Positions 8,957 through 17,819 of a stretch of DNA of 64,000 bases are shown here, one piece after another. A program made the position numbers and the translations under genes. Numbering within the stretch: position 1 is the stretch's first letter; each line of letters opens with the position of its first letter. A model generated the notes under the pieces. It saw only the letters and a program-made list of their open reading frames with translations. It was not told the origin of the DNA and did no database searches. The stretch is from Ignavibacteriota bacterium (lineage in GTDB: Bacteria > Bacteroidota > Ignavibacteria > Ignavibacteriales > Melioribacteraceae). The DNA lies in the NCBI GenBank assembly GCA_016708125.1, contig JADJGF010000001.1, positions 310,001 through 374,000 on the forward strand. The letters run 5' to 3'.

Positions 8957-10969
8957 TTATTTTAAAATACTTTTTGCTTGATTAACAACATTCTCAACTG
9001 TAAAACCATATTTTTCGAAAATAATATTTTGCGGAGCTGAAGCACCATATTTGTTATCAATAGCAATTGTTTTTCCATCTAAACCAACATATTTTTCCCA
9101 GCCTTGACTAATTCCCGCTTCAATAGAAATTCTTGCACGAACAGATTTTGGAAGAACAGTTTCTTTATATTCTTCAGATTGCATTTCAAAAATTTCCCAG
9201 CTTGGAAAACTTACAACTCTTACATTAATATTTTCTTTCTCTAAAACATCTGCAGATTTTAATGCTAATTCTACTTCAGAACCGCTTGCCATAATTATTA
9301 TTTGCGGAAGTTTTGTTGAATCTTTTAAAATATATGCACCTTTCTGAAGACCTTCATCTGAGCCGAATTTATTGCGGTCAACTATTTTTAAATTTTGACG
9401 AGTTAATGCAAGAGCAACCGGACTTCCCTTATGTTCAATTGCAAATTTCCATGCTTGCGAAGTTTCATTTGCATCAGATGGACGAATTAAAATTAAACCC
9501 GGAATTGATCTTAACGAAGTAATTTGCTCAATCGGCTGATGAGTTGGTCCATCTTCACCAACACCAATGCTGTCATGCGTAAAAACGTAAATTGGTTTAA
9601 TCTTAGAAATTGATGCCAAACGAATTGAAGGTCTTAAATAATCTGCAAAAACCAAAAATGTTCCGCCATAAGGAATTAAACCTCCATACGTTGCAATCCC
9701 ATTCATTATTCCAGCCATTGCATGTTCACGCACTCCATATCTTACATATCTGCCGTCCGGAGTTTTGTTACTAAAATCTGCGTAGCCTTTTAGATCAGTA
9801 TTGTTAGATGGAGTTAAATCGGCAGATCCGCCAAAGAGTGAAGGCAATTCAGAAACAATTGAATTTAATACTTTTCCCGAAGCTGAACGAGTTGCCATTG
9901 ATTCGCCATAATTTTCAAAATTGAGTAACTTTTTCTTCCAAGAATTTCCCAAATTTCCTTTCATCATATCAGCTAACAATTTTGCTTCTTGGGGAAATTT
10001 CACTTTATAATTTTTATACAAATTATTCCATTTTTCTTCTTCGGTTTTACCTTTGTCTTTTAGTGTAGAGAAATGTTTTTTTACTTCATCCGGAACAAAA
10101 AACTTTTTCGTTTCATCAAATCCTAAATTTTTCTTAGTTAGTATTAATTCATTTTCGCCAAGCGGAGAGCCGTGAACTTCCGAAGTATTGTTTTTATTTG
10201 GGCTTCCGAAACCAATTATACTTTTCACAATAATTATTGATGGCCTTTCAGTTTCCCTTTGTGCTGATTTTACAGCTTGTTCAATATCCTTTAAATTTTT
10301 AATATCATTAACTTTTTGAACATGCCAATTATATCCTTCAAATCTTTTTTGTACATCATCAGTGTATGATAAAGAAGTTGGTCCATCAATTGAAATTCCA
10401 TTATCATCGTAGAAAACAATAAGCTTACCTAATTTATTGTGTCCGGCAAAAGATGCAGCTTCATGAGAAATTCCTTCCATCAAATCGCCGTCGCCAACTT
10501 CAACATAAATAAAATGATCAAAAAGTTTAAATGCTTTTTTATTAAATCTGCTTGCTAAATGTTTTTGTGCAACAGCCATTCCTACGGAGTTTGTTAAACC
10601 TTGTCCCAATGGACCAGTTGTAGTTTCAACTCCGGGAGTTAAGCCAAATTCCGGATGACCGGGAGTGATACTTTTCCATTGTCGAAAATTTTTAAGATCA
10701 TCGATGGAAATTTTATATCCGCTTAAATGTAAAATACTGTACAATAAAGTACTACCATGTCCGCCGGAAAGAACAAATCTATCTCTGTTCATCCATTTAG
10801 GATTTGCGGGATTGTGTTTCATAATTTTTGAATAAAGCAAATATGCAACCGGTGCAAAGCCCATCGGCATTCCGGGATGCCCAGAGTTTGCTTTTTGCAC
10901 AGTATCGGCAGCTAATAATCTAATGGTATTAATACTTTTCTCTTGAATTTGATTTGATTTTTCAGCCAT
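8957..10969 (-). CDS. tkt: transketolase
   Basis: This 670-aa thiamine-diphosphate enzyme of the non-oxidative pentose phosphate pathway transfers two-carbon units between sugar phosphates. The cofactor motif GDGDLMEGISHEA lies near residues 155-167, followed by the pyrimidine-binding central domain with VREHAMAGIMNGIA and GPTHQP near 475. The C-terminal domain is present. Full length for a bacterial single-chain transketolase, unlike the split two-gene form. It has an ATG start. The 160 bases upstream hold the fumC terminator and a TTTTGAA-CCG-TTCAAAA inverted repeat, and its own promoter probably lies there. It is followed by the NagX-like acyltransferase. Confidence 0.97.
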   Translation of the reverse strand: MAEKSNQIQEKSINTIRLLAADTVQKANSGHPGMPMGFAPVAYLLYSKIMKHNPANPKWMNRDRFVLSGGHGSTLLYSILHLSGYKISIDDLKNFRQWKSITPGHPEFGLTPGVETTTGPLGQGLTNSVGMAVAQKHLASRFNKKAFKLFDHFIYVEVGDGDLMEGISHEAASFAGHNKLGKLIVFYDDNGISIDGPTSLSYTDDVQKRFEGYNWHVQKVNDIKNLKDIEQAVKSAQRETERPSIIIVKSIIGFGSPNKNNTSEVHGSPLGENELILTKKNLGFDETKKFFVPDEVKKHFSTLKDKGKTEEEKWNNLYKNYKVKFPQEAKLLADMMKGNLGNSWKKKLLNFENYGESMATRSASGKVLNSIVSELPSLFGGSADLTPSNNTDLKGYADFSNKTPDGRYVRYGVREHAMAGIMNGIATYGGLIPYGGTFLVFADYLRPSIRLASISKIKPIYVFTHDSIGVGEDGPTHQPIEQITSLRSIPGLILIRPSDANETSQAWKFAIEHKGSPVALALTRQNLKIVDRNKFGSDEGLQKGAYILKDSTKLPQIIIMASGSEVELALKSADVLEKENINVRVVSFPSWEIFEMQSEEYKETVLPKSVRARISIEAGISQGWEKYVGLDGKTIAIDNKYGASAPQNIIFEKYGFTVENVVNQAKSILK

Positions 10970-11008
10970 TTCTATTCTCTTAAAAATTATTGATTAAATT
11001 TATTAAAC

Positions 11009-11025
11009 TTTTGAACCGTTCAAAA
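11009..11025. promoter_or_regulatory. inverted repeat upstream of transketolase
   Basis: TTTTGAA, CCG, TTCAAAA forms a perfect 7-bp inverted repeat about 40 bases upstream of the tkt ATG, after the fumC terminator. The size and position would suit a repressor operator, but no regulator is identified. It could equally be chance in AT-rich DNA. Confidence 0.25.
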
Positions 11026-11090
11026 TTACTTAATTTTCGATAATAAAAATTGTATTTTTTTATAAAAAATTCGAAAAGTTTTTAAATAAA

Positions 11091-11124
11091 TTTTAGGATA
11101 GTAAAGTTTTTTACTATCCTAAAA
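11091..11124 (-). terminator. strong terminator after fumC
   Basis: The arms 11091-11105 and 11110-11124 are perfectly complementary over 15 bp around a 4-base loop, with T-rich sequence after the stem on the minus strand. It begins 6 bases past the fumC stop and ends the deoB-to-fumC gene run. The A/T ends of the arms would let it work in both directions. Confidence 0.88.
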
Positions 11125-11129
11125 ATTGT

Positions 11130-12521
11130 TTAGCTTTTTGGACCAATCATATTTTCTGGTCGAACAAATTGTTTAAATTGTTCTGATGTTAAAAGTCCTA
11201 AAGCTATTGCGGCTTCCTCCAAAGTTGTATTTTCGGCATGAGCTTTTTTGGCAATTTTTGCGGCATTATCATATCCAACATGCGGATTTAACGCAGTGAC
11301 TAACATTAATGAGTTTGTTAAATGTTTTTGAATATTAACACTATTTGCTTCAATTCCAACAACACAGTGATCTGTAAAACTTTCGCAAGCATCTGCAAGA
11401 AGGCGAATTGACTGAAGTAAATTAAAAATCATTACAGGCTTAAAAACATTTAATTCAAAATTTCCGCTTGCACCGCTGAAATTTATTGTTGTATCATTTC
11501 CCATTACTTGAGCACAAACCATTGTCATTGCTTCTGATTGAGTTGGATTTACTTTTCCCGGCATTATTGAACTTCCGGGTTCATTTTCTGGTAAACTAAG
11601 TTCACCGATTCCACAACGCGGACCAGAGCCAAGCCATCTTACATCATTTGCAATTTTCATTAGTGATGCTGCTAAAGTTTTTAGAACGCCACTTGTTTCA
11701 ACAATTGCATCATGCGCTGCAAGAGCTTCAAATTTATTTGGTGCAGATGTAAATTTATTTCCGGAAATTTCTGAAATTTTTTGTGCTGATAATTCGGCAA
11801 ATTTTACGTGTGTATTTAATCCGGTTCCAACAGCCGTTCCGCCAAGTGCCAATTCAGATAATCTTGGTAAACATCCATTAATTCTATCTAATCCATAATT
11901 TAATTGTTGAACATATCCGGAAAATTCTTGTCCCAATGTTAACGGAACTGCATCCATTAAATGCGTTCTTCCGATTTTGATTATACCTACAAATTCTTCC
12001 GATTTAATTTTTAATGCCTCTCGAAGTTTTGTTACCATTGGAATTAATCTTCTATAAATTTCTTCAACAGCGGCAATATGCATTGCGGTTGGAAAAGTAT
12101 CATTTGAAGATTGAGCTTTGTTTACATCATCATTTGGATGAATTGGTTTTTTGCTTCCAATTACTCCGCCGGCTAATTCAATTGCTCGATTTGAAATAAC
12201 TTCATTTGCATTCATGTTTGTCTGAGTTCCGCTTCCAGTTTGCCAAACAACTAGCGGAAAATGTTCGTCAAGTTTTCCATCAATAACTTCTTGCGCGGCA
12301 TCAGAAATTAATTTAGCTTTTTCTTCACTTAACATTCCTAACTCTTGATTTACAATAGCTGCAGCTTTTTTAAGAATTCCTAGTGCGCGAATCATTTCTC
12401 TCGGAAATCTTTCTCCGCCAATTTTAAAATTCATTAATGATCTTGCAGTTTGCGCTCCGTAATATTTATCAACTGGAACTTGAACTTCGCCCATGGTATC
12501 TGTTTCAATTCTAAAATTCAT
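11130..12521 (-). CDS. fumC: fumarate hydratase, class II
   Basis: This 463-aa iron-independent fumarase catalyses fumarate to malate in the TCA cycle. The family signature GSSIMPGKVNP is at 316-326, carrying the mobile catalytic-serine loop. The catalytic histidine sits in GRTHLMDAVP (His187 region), and GGTAVGTGLN is at 227-236. Length and motifs distinguish it from aspartase and argininosuccinate lyase relatives; aspartase is the only realistic alternative. The ATG follows GAGGACACA. It starts 12 bases after the NlpC/P60 gene and is the last gene before the 11091-11124 terminator. Confidence 0.95.
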   Translation of the reverse strand: MNFRIETDTMGEVQVPVDKYYGAQTARSLMNFKIGGERFPREMIRALGILKKAAAIVNQELGMLSEEKAKLISDAAQEVIDGKLDEHFPLVVWQTGSGTQTNMNANEVISNRAIELAGGVIGSKKPIHPNDDVNKAQSSNDTFPTAMHIAAVEEIYRRLIPMVTKLREALKIKSEEFVGIIKIGRTHLMDAVPLTLGQEFSGYVQQLNYGLDRINGCLPRLSELALGGTAVGTGLNTHVKFAELSAQKISEISGNKFTSAPNKFEALAAHDAIVETSGVLKTLAASLMKIANDVRWLGSGPRCGIGELSLPENEPGSSIMPGKVNPTQSEAMTMVCAQVMGNDTTINFSGASGNFELNVFKPVMIFNLLQSIRLLADACESFTDHCVVGIEANSVNIQKHLTNSLMLVTALNPHVGYDNAAKIAKKAHAENTTLEEAAIALGLLTSEQFKQFVRPENMIGPKS

Positions 12522-12533
12522 TGTGTCCTCATT

Positions 12534-13166
12534 TTAATTATTTTTTATTGTTACTCTATTTGCACCGACAAATCTTTTTAAATAATATTCTTCGTTCAAT
12601 GATGAAATGATAACCCCACTAGATGTACTTGCGTGAGCAAATAAATCGTCATTTAAATATATTCCAACATGACCCGGAAAATTTTTATTTGATGTATTAA
12701 AATAAACTAAATCGCCAAATTTTAACAAAGTTTTATCGTTAAAGATTTCATTTATTTTATATTGATCTCTTGCTGTTCTTGGTAAATCAACATTTAAACT
12801 ATTATAATAAACCGTTTTTGTAAAACCGGAACAATCAAAACCATCTTGTGTTGTTCCTCCCCGCCGATATGGAGTATCCAAGAACTTAATAATTTCATCT
12901 AAAAATTTTTCTTTTTTATTATTTGATTCAATCGATTCGTAAATTTTATCAACTAATGATTTTTGTTCAACTTCAACATTTTCTATGGGAATGTGCGGAA
13001 TTGCTTCTTCCTCAACTTCTTGGTTTACTCTCGGAAGGTTTGTCGGTTTATTAATTTTTACAACTTTTGTGTTTTTTTGAATGTAATTTGACGACGAACA
13101 TGAAGTAATAAATATTGCAATAATTATTATTAGAAATAATTTTAATTTTTCTAAAAGTTTATGCAT
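12534..13166 (-). CDS. NlpC/P60 cell-wall peptidase lipoprotein
   Basis: This 210-aa lipoprotein has hydrophobic residues 9-21 and lipobox FITSC (Cys23). A linker follows, then an NlpC/P60 domain from about 84 to 208. The catalytic triad is visible: Cys112 in FDCSGF, His166 in PGHVGIYL and His178 in FAHAS. Enzymes of this family cut peptide stems of peptidoglycan, usually the D-Glu to meso-DAP bond, here presumably at the outer-membrane inner face. It lies 6 bases after the sigma factor gene and 12 before fumC, within one transcription unit. The substrate bond is inferred from the family. Confidence 0.9.
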   Translation of the reverse strand: MHKLLEKLKLFLIIIIAIFITSCSSSNYIQKNTKVVKINKPTNLPRVNQEVEEEAIPHIPIENVEVEQKSLVDKIYESIESNNKKEKFLDEIIKFLDTPYRRGGTTQDGFDCSGFTKTVYYNSLNVDLPRTARDQYKINEIFNDKTLLKFGDLVYFNTSNKNFPGHVGIYLNDDLFAHASTSSGVIISSLNEEYYLKRFVGANRVTIKNN

Positions 13167-13172
13167 TATTAA

Positions 13173-14027
13173 TTACCCAAGATATGCTCTCAAATTCTTG
13201 CTTCTTGAAGTATGTCTTAGTCTTCTAATTGCTTTTTCTTTTATTTGTCTTACTCTTTCTCTTGTAAGATTAAACTGTTCGCCAATTTCTTCAAGAGTTA
13301 GAGAATGCTCGCCATCAAAACCAAAATATAAACGAATAACTTCAGATTCTCTTTCAGTCAATGTAGAAAGCGCTCTTTCAATTTCACTTTTTAATGAATC
13401 GGACATCAACGAATTATCCGGTAAAGGATTTTCATCACTTTCTAAAACATCTAACAAACTATTTTCTTCACCTTGCGTAAAAGGAGCATCCATAGAAATA
13501 TGTCTATTTGACATTTTCAAAGTTTCTGAAACTTCTTCCAAATCCATTTCCAATTCATTTGCAATCTCTGATGCGGTTGGCTCGCGTTCATATTCTTGTT
13601 CAAGACTACTATAAGCTTTTCCAATTTTATTTAATGCACCAACTCTATTTAATGGAAGTCTAACAATTCTTGATTGCTCAGCTAATGCCTGTAAAATAGA
13701 TTGTCTAATCCACCAGACTGCATAAGAAATAAATTTAAATCCTCTCGTTTCATCAAATCTTTTTGCGGCTTTTATTAATCCTAAATTACCTTCATTTATT
13801 AAATCACCAAGAGATAAACCTTGATTCTGATATTGTTTAGCAACGCTTACAACAAATCTTAAATTTGCTTTTACTAATTTTTCTAATGCAACTTGATCGC
13901 CATGTTTTATACGAATTGAAAAATCAATTTCTTGATCCGCATTAAGTAATTCAACTTTGCCAATTTCTTGTAAATATTTATCAAGCGAGTGACTATCACG
14001 ATTTGTAAATTGTTTAGAGATCTTCAA
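13173..14027 (-). CDS. rpoD: primary RNA polymerase sigma factor, short Bacteroidota form
   Basis: This 284-aa sigma-70 factor lacks region 1.1, as is usual for the Bacteroidota primary sigma. Region 1.2 covers about 14-48 and region 2 about 50-120, with LGDLINEGNLGLIKAAKRFDE followed by FKFISYAVWWIRQSI for -10 recognition and melting. Region 3 follows, then region 4 (about 215-284) with the helix-turn-helix LTLEEIGEQFNLTRERVRQI. It starts with TTG after an AGGAG. It is 9 bases downstream of the first vertex-protein gene and 6 bases upstream of the NlpC gene. That it is primary rather than an alternative sigma rests on this domain content. Confidence 0.92.
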   Translation of the reverse strand: MKISKQFTNRDSHSLDKYLQEIGKVELLNADQEIDFSIRIKHGDQVALEKLVKANLRFVVSVAKQYQNQGLSLGDLINEGNLGLIKAAKRFDETRGFKFISYAVWWIRQSILQALAEQSRIVRLPLNRVGALNKIGKAYSSLEQEYEREPTASEIANELEMDLEEVSETLKMSNRHISMDAPFTQGEENSLLDVLESDENPLPDNSLMSDSLKSEIERALSTLTERESEVIRLYFGFDGEHSLTLEEIGEQFNLTRERVRQIKEKAIRRLRHTSRSKNLRAYLG

Positions 14028-14036
14028 AAGATTCTC

Positions 14037-14309
14037 CTATTTAAATTCTGAATTAATCGAATCAACAATGCCAACTATAGATGCATCTACGGGAGCCATT
14101 TTTACATCCAAAGGAATTACAGCTTCTGTAGATGTGATATAAAAAATAACTTCACCTGGTCCGGCACCAATTGTATCTAAAGCAATAATTGGAGCTCCAA
14201 TTTTTTCCAATATAGAATTCATTGGTTGAACAAGCTGCATTTTATAACTTTTTAAAGTTTCGTATTTTCTTGTAGCCCAAATTGTTCCTATTACTTTTCC
14301 CAATAACAT
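14037..14309 (-). CDS. bacterial microcompartment vertex protein, EutN/CcmL family (copy 1)
   Basis: This 90-aa pentamer-forming BMC-P protein (Pfam EutN_CcmL) caps the vertices of polyhedral microcompartment shells. The family pattern is clear: MLLGKVIGTIWATRK at the N-terminus, IALDTIGAGPGEVIFYI in the middle and PVDASIVGIVDSI at the end. The usual GSSAR after the central strand is replaced by TSTEAV, so this copy is the more divergent of the two. It lies 12 bases after copy 2 and 9 bases before the sigma factor gene. No hexameric BMC-H/BMC-T shell gene is present in this window, so a role in an actual compartment is inferred only. Confidence 0.9.
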   Translation of the reverse strand: MLLGKVIGTIWATRKYETLKSYKMQLVQPMNSILEKIGAPIIALDTIGAGPGEVIFYITSTEAVIPLDVKMAPVDASIVGIVDSINSEFK

Positions 14310-14321
14310 AAATATATTTGC

Positions 14322-14597
14322 CTATTCTTTTACAGATACATCAAGTTTATCAACAATTGCCATAATAACAGCATCAACCGGTTTGTCTTTAGTCTGCAAA
14401 GTTAATCTTGCCGAGCTTCCGCTTGCGTATAAAACAACTTCTCCAACTCCGGCACCGACAGAATCAATTGCAACAACGAAATTATTTTTCTGTTTGTATT
14501 CCAAATCAAGTTCCCTTACAATTAAAAATTTTGATCCAATTAATTTTTCATCTTTTCTTGTTGACCAAACAGTACCGATAACTTTGCCTAATACCAC
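14322..14597 (-). CDS. bacterial microcompartment vertex protein, EutN/CcmL family (copy 2)
   Basis: This is a 91-aa BMC-P (EutN_CcmL) protein. It has MVLGKVIGTVWSTRK, VVAIDSVGAGVGEVVLYA, the canonical GSSAR loop and PVDAVIMAIVDKL. Such proteins assemble as pentamers at shell vertices. The start is GTG, preceded by AGGA. It lies 95 bases downstream of deoB, a gap that may hold a promoter or the end of the deoB message, and 12 bases upstream of copy 1. The two copies are clearly paralogous but well diverged, which suggests an old duplication with distinct positions in a shell. Confidence 0.92.
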   Translation of the reverse strand: MVLGKVIGTVWSTRKDEKLIGSKFLIVRELDLEYKQKNNFVVAIDSVGAGVGEVVLYASGSSARLTLQTKDKPVDAVIMAIVDKLDVSVKE

Positions 14598-14692
14598 TTT
14601 TAATTCCTGTAATTTATGAATACTTGATTCTAATATTAACTTCTTTATTTTAATTTTTCAAGGTCGATAAATAAATCAAAAATTTATCTATA

Positions 14693-15853
14693 TTAATTTA
14701 GAAAACTTTTTCCGGAAAAATTATTTTCGATTTGATAAAAATCTGCAATAGTTTTTGCGATATCTGCAAATGTTTTTCTGATTCCTAAATTTTTAGATTT
14801 ATTAACTTTGGCATAATAAATTAACGGAACATATTCTCTGCTGTGATCCGTACTGATTGTTGTAGGATCATTCCCATGATCTGCAGTAATAATTAATCTA
14901 TCTGAAGGATCAAGCAATTCTAAAATTTGCGGCAGAAAATCGTCAAACTCAATTAGAGCTTTGTGAAATCCTTCCGGATCATTTCGGTGTCCGTAATAAA
15001 CATCAAAATCAACTAAATTTATAAAGATTAAACTTTCCTTTTCAGATTTTAAACTTTCAATAATTTTCTGCATTCCTTCTTTATTTGATTTAGATTTTAC
15101 TTGTTTATTTATTCCGCAATAATTAAAAAGATCATTTACTTTTCCAATTGCAACTGTGTTAATATTATTGTTTTTAAGCAAATCAAGAATTGTATCAGAA
15201 GGCGGATTTAGTGAAAAATCTTTTCTGTTTGTTGTTCTTTTAAAATTTCCGATTTCACCAAGAAAAGGCCGAGCAATAATTCTTCCAACCGCATGTTCGT
15301 TAACACAAATTTTATTTCTTGTAATTTCACAAATTTCGTATAATTTTTCACAAGGAATAATTTCTTCATGAGCGGCAATTTGAAAAACCGAATCAGCAGA
15401 AGTATAAACAATCGGGAAGCCGGTTGCTAAATGTTCTGCACCAAATTCTTCAATAATTTCCGTACCCGAAGCGGGTTTGTTTCCTAAAAATCCATTTAAA
15501 TTATTTTCATCAAGAAATTTTTGCATTATAGATTTTGGAAATCCATTTGGATATGTTGGAAAATCGAAATCAATATTTAATCCGCCTATTTCCCAATGCC
15601 CTGTTGTGGAATCTTTTCCGGTGGAAACTTCATTCATTTTACCGTATGATGCAATTGGATTTTCAATTGAAGGGTAATTGTAAATTGAAGCAATATTTGC
15701 CAATCCCATTTTTTGCAAATTAGGAAGTTTTAATCCGCCAACAAATTTGGAAATATTTCCAAGTGTATTACTTCCTTTATCACCAAACTTTTCTGCATCT
15801 GGTAATTCTCCAATTCCAACACCGTCTAAAATTACCAATAAAAAATTTTTCAA
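14693..15853 (-). CDS. deoB: phosphopentomutase
   Basis: This 386-aa enzyme of the alkaline phosphatase superfamily interconverts (deoxy)ribose 1-phosphate and 5-phosphate in nucleoside salvage. Metal ligands are visible in DGVGIGELPDA (residues 10-20), TADHGND and STDHSREYVPL near the C-terminus. The phosphorylated threonine lies in GKDSTTGHWE (79-88). Length is normal for DeoB. The start is TTG with a weak GGA upstream. It starts 11 bases after the GAF/GGDEF gene and precedes the two microcompartment vertex genes. The product deoxyribose 5-phosphate would be split to acetaldehyde by DeoC, which is not in this window. Confidence 0.95.
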   Translation of the reverse strand: MKNFLLVILDGVGIGELPDAEKFGDKGSNTLGNISKFVGGLKLPNLQKMGLANIASIYNYPSIENPIASYGKMNEVSTGKDSTTGHWEIGGLNIDFDFPTYPNGFPKSIMQKFLDENNLNGFLGNKPASGTEIIEEFGAEHLATGFPIVYTSADSVFQIAAHEEIIPCEKLYEICEITRNKICVNEHAVGRIIARPFLGEIGNFKRTTNRKDFSLNPPSDTILDLLKNNNINTVAIGKVNDLFNYCGINKQVKSKSNKEGMQKIIESLKSEKESLIFINLVDFDVYYGHRNDPEGFHKALIEFDDFLPQILELLDPSDRLIITADHGNDPTTISTDHSREYVPLIYYAKVNKSKNLGIRKTFADIAKTIADFYQIENNFSGKSFLN

Positions 15854-15864
15854 TTCTATTCCGT

Positions 15865-17739
15865 TCAGTTTATACTTTTTACGGTATTCCCGCCTTTTTG
15901 AATTGCTTTGTTTAATGCAAGTTCAGCATTTTTTAATATTTCTTCAACTTCGGTTTTTTTATGTGCTGCAGCAACACCAATTGAAACCGTAAAAGTAGTT
16001 TGTTTGGATACTACGGATATTGGCTTTCGCGCAATTTTAATTCTTAATTTTTCAGCCCAGAGAAAAACATCTTTCGTTGTTGCATTAAAGAAAAATACGC
16101 CAAATAATTTTTCATTTAATCTGCCGACTAAATTTAATGGACTAATTTCGGATCTTATTGCTTCATTTATTGATGCTAAAACTTTAGGAAAAGGATCCGT
16201 TTCAAAAAGAGAACGTTCTTCTAAAAATTCATCAATCTGTATTAAAGCCAATGAACTTGGGGCATCAAACTCTCTTGCTTTAATTAAATCGGATTCTATA
16301 TGTTTCAAAAAAGAATCATAAGTTAATGATCTTGTTTCAACATCCACACTTAATAATTTTTTAAGAATTGTATGTGTTGAATAAGTATAAACAAAAAAAG
16401 AAAATATTTTTACAGCATTTCTCATAAACTTGATATCAGAATTTGAATAAATCTTTTTCTTCAAGCTTTCAAAACATAATACTCCAAAATTTTGATTATC
16501 ATAAACTAATGGCAATGCTAAGAATGAACCGCCCAAACCTACATCTTCATTTTTTATAAATCTTGTAAATTGATTAGTTGCCGTATCCTCAATATTTACG
16601 GGCATTCCGCTTAATACGGCTTTACCGACTAACGTTCCCTCAAGTTCAATTTCTAAATTTTCGCCAATATATTTGAGTGATGTTTTATTATCAACTTTCG
16701 TAATAATAAATTTTTGTTTCGTTGGTTCAAAATAAACAAAGCTGAATGCATCATAATGAAGTAAATTTTTAATTGTAGTATCAATTGTTTCAATTATGTC
16801 TTTATCGTTATCAAATTTCTTTTCAGTTTTAAGAATACTTAAAAGTGTTTCCAACCTATTTTCCGCAGTTGATCCGGAAAATTTTTCATCAAACAGCGAA
16901 ATTATAATTGCAATAATTCTAACAAATCTTCCCAAGGAATAAACGGTTTCAATTCCAAATGCATCCGGAGCCTTTGAATCAACAACCAAAACACCGGTTA
17001 AAGTTTTGGCAAAAAACAAAGGAACACCAACCAAACTTTTAATTCCCTGTGCATTATCATAATATCTTATTACATCCATTTCAGCATTTGTAGAAATTTC
17101 TGTTAGATGAACTGGTTCTTCGTTGTGAACAATTTTGCTAATTATATCATCTTCAAGCGGAAAATTTTTCTTTGTTATTGCTTCAGGAGAATTGCTAAAA
17201 TATTTCTGAAGCGTTAGTTCCTGCCGTGTTTCATTATACCAAAAGAAAATTACGGTATTTGCTAAATAAGCATCCTTAATTACATTAAGAATTTTTTCCA
17301 ACACAAATAAAAATTGCTCATCACTATTTATATCAGCCGGAAGTTCTTCGGTAATTATTTTTCCGAATTGCTCTTTTAGTTCATCCGGACTAACTAAATG
17401 TTTTAATCCGGTATTTAAAACCGGTTTATAATTATGCTCAGTAATTATTGAATTTGAAGATTTTTTGCTGATGATTTTTACATCTTCACCAAGATCAGTA
17501 TCATATGAAGGATTTTGGTATTCTTCTTCGTCATCATTGTGTGAAGAGCTGTCATCATCAGAAAGTATATCGCGCATTCTAACTGAATCTCGAAGAAAAA
17601 TTATGAAAGCAACATAAATAACAAGTATTCCCGCAGAAATAGATTTTATTATGATATCCTCAGATAATATGGGAATAATTGCCAAAAGCGGAATGATTGA
17701 AAAAATTAGTATTCTTTTCTTATTTCTTGAACTAAACAT
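15865..17739 (-). CDS. membrane protein with two GAF domains and a degenerate GGDEF domain
   Basis: This is a 624-aa protein. Two membrane segments lie at about 10-26 and 32-49, then an acidic linker (60-86), GAF-like sensory domains at about 140-285 and 310-455, and a C-terminal GGDEF-fold domain at about 470-624. The catalytic GGDEF loop is replaced: the motif aligned with GRYGGDEF reads GRLNEKLF at 539-546. Diguanylate cyclase activity is therefore unlikely, although VSIGVAA and the downstream helices are preserved. It may be a receptor or scaffold regulating a partner. It has an ATG start, lies 80 bases after engB and 11 bases before deoB. The signal it senses is unknown. Confidence 0.82.
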   Translation of the reverse strand: MFSSRNKKRILIFSIIPLLAIIPILSEDIIIKSISAGILVIYVAFIIFLRDSVRMRDILSDDDSSSHNDDEEEYQNPSYDTDLGEDVKIISKKSSNSIITEHNYKPVLNTGLKHLVSPDELKEQFGKIITEELPADINSDEQFLFVLEKILNVIKDAYLANTVIFFWYNETRQELTLQKYFSNSPEAITKKNFPLEDDIISKIVHNEEPVHLTEISTNAEMDVIRYYDNAQGIKSLVGVPLFFAKTLTGVLVVDSKAPDAFGIETVYSLGRFVRIIAIIISLFDEKFSGSTAENRLETLLSILKTEKKFDNDKDIIETIDTTIKNLLHYDAFSFVYFEPTKQKFIITKVDNKTSLKYIGENLEIELEGTLVGKAVLSGMPVNIEDTATNQFTRFIKNEDVGLGGSFLALPLVYDNQNFGVLCFESLKKKIYSNSDIKFMRNAVKIFSFFVYTYSTHTILKKLLSVDVETRSLTYDSFLKHIESDLIKAREFDAPSSLALIQIDEFLEERSLFETDPFPKVLASINEAIRSEISPLNLVGRLNEKLFGVFFFNATTKDVFLWAEKLRIKIARKPISVVSKQTTFTVSIGVAAAHKKTEVEEILKNAELALNKAIQKGGNTVKSIN

Positions 17740-17819
17740 TGGATTAAATTTAGTTAAAAGTCAAAATTAATTTAATTTTTTTTATTCAATAATAATAATA
17801 AAAGTTTTGATAAATAGCA

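Noticed and set aside
13198..13614. 138-residue plus-strand frame
   Set aside because: It is the antisense shadow of the sigma factor gene, with no ribosome site or family motif.
14600..14692. GATAAAT/ATTTATC stem after deoB as a terminator
   Set aside because: It is weak and AT-only; the gap may hold a promoter or nothing, and I could not decide.
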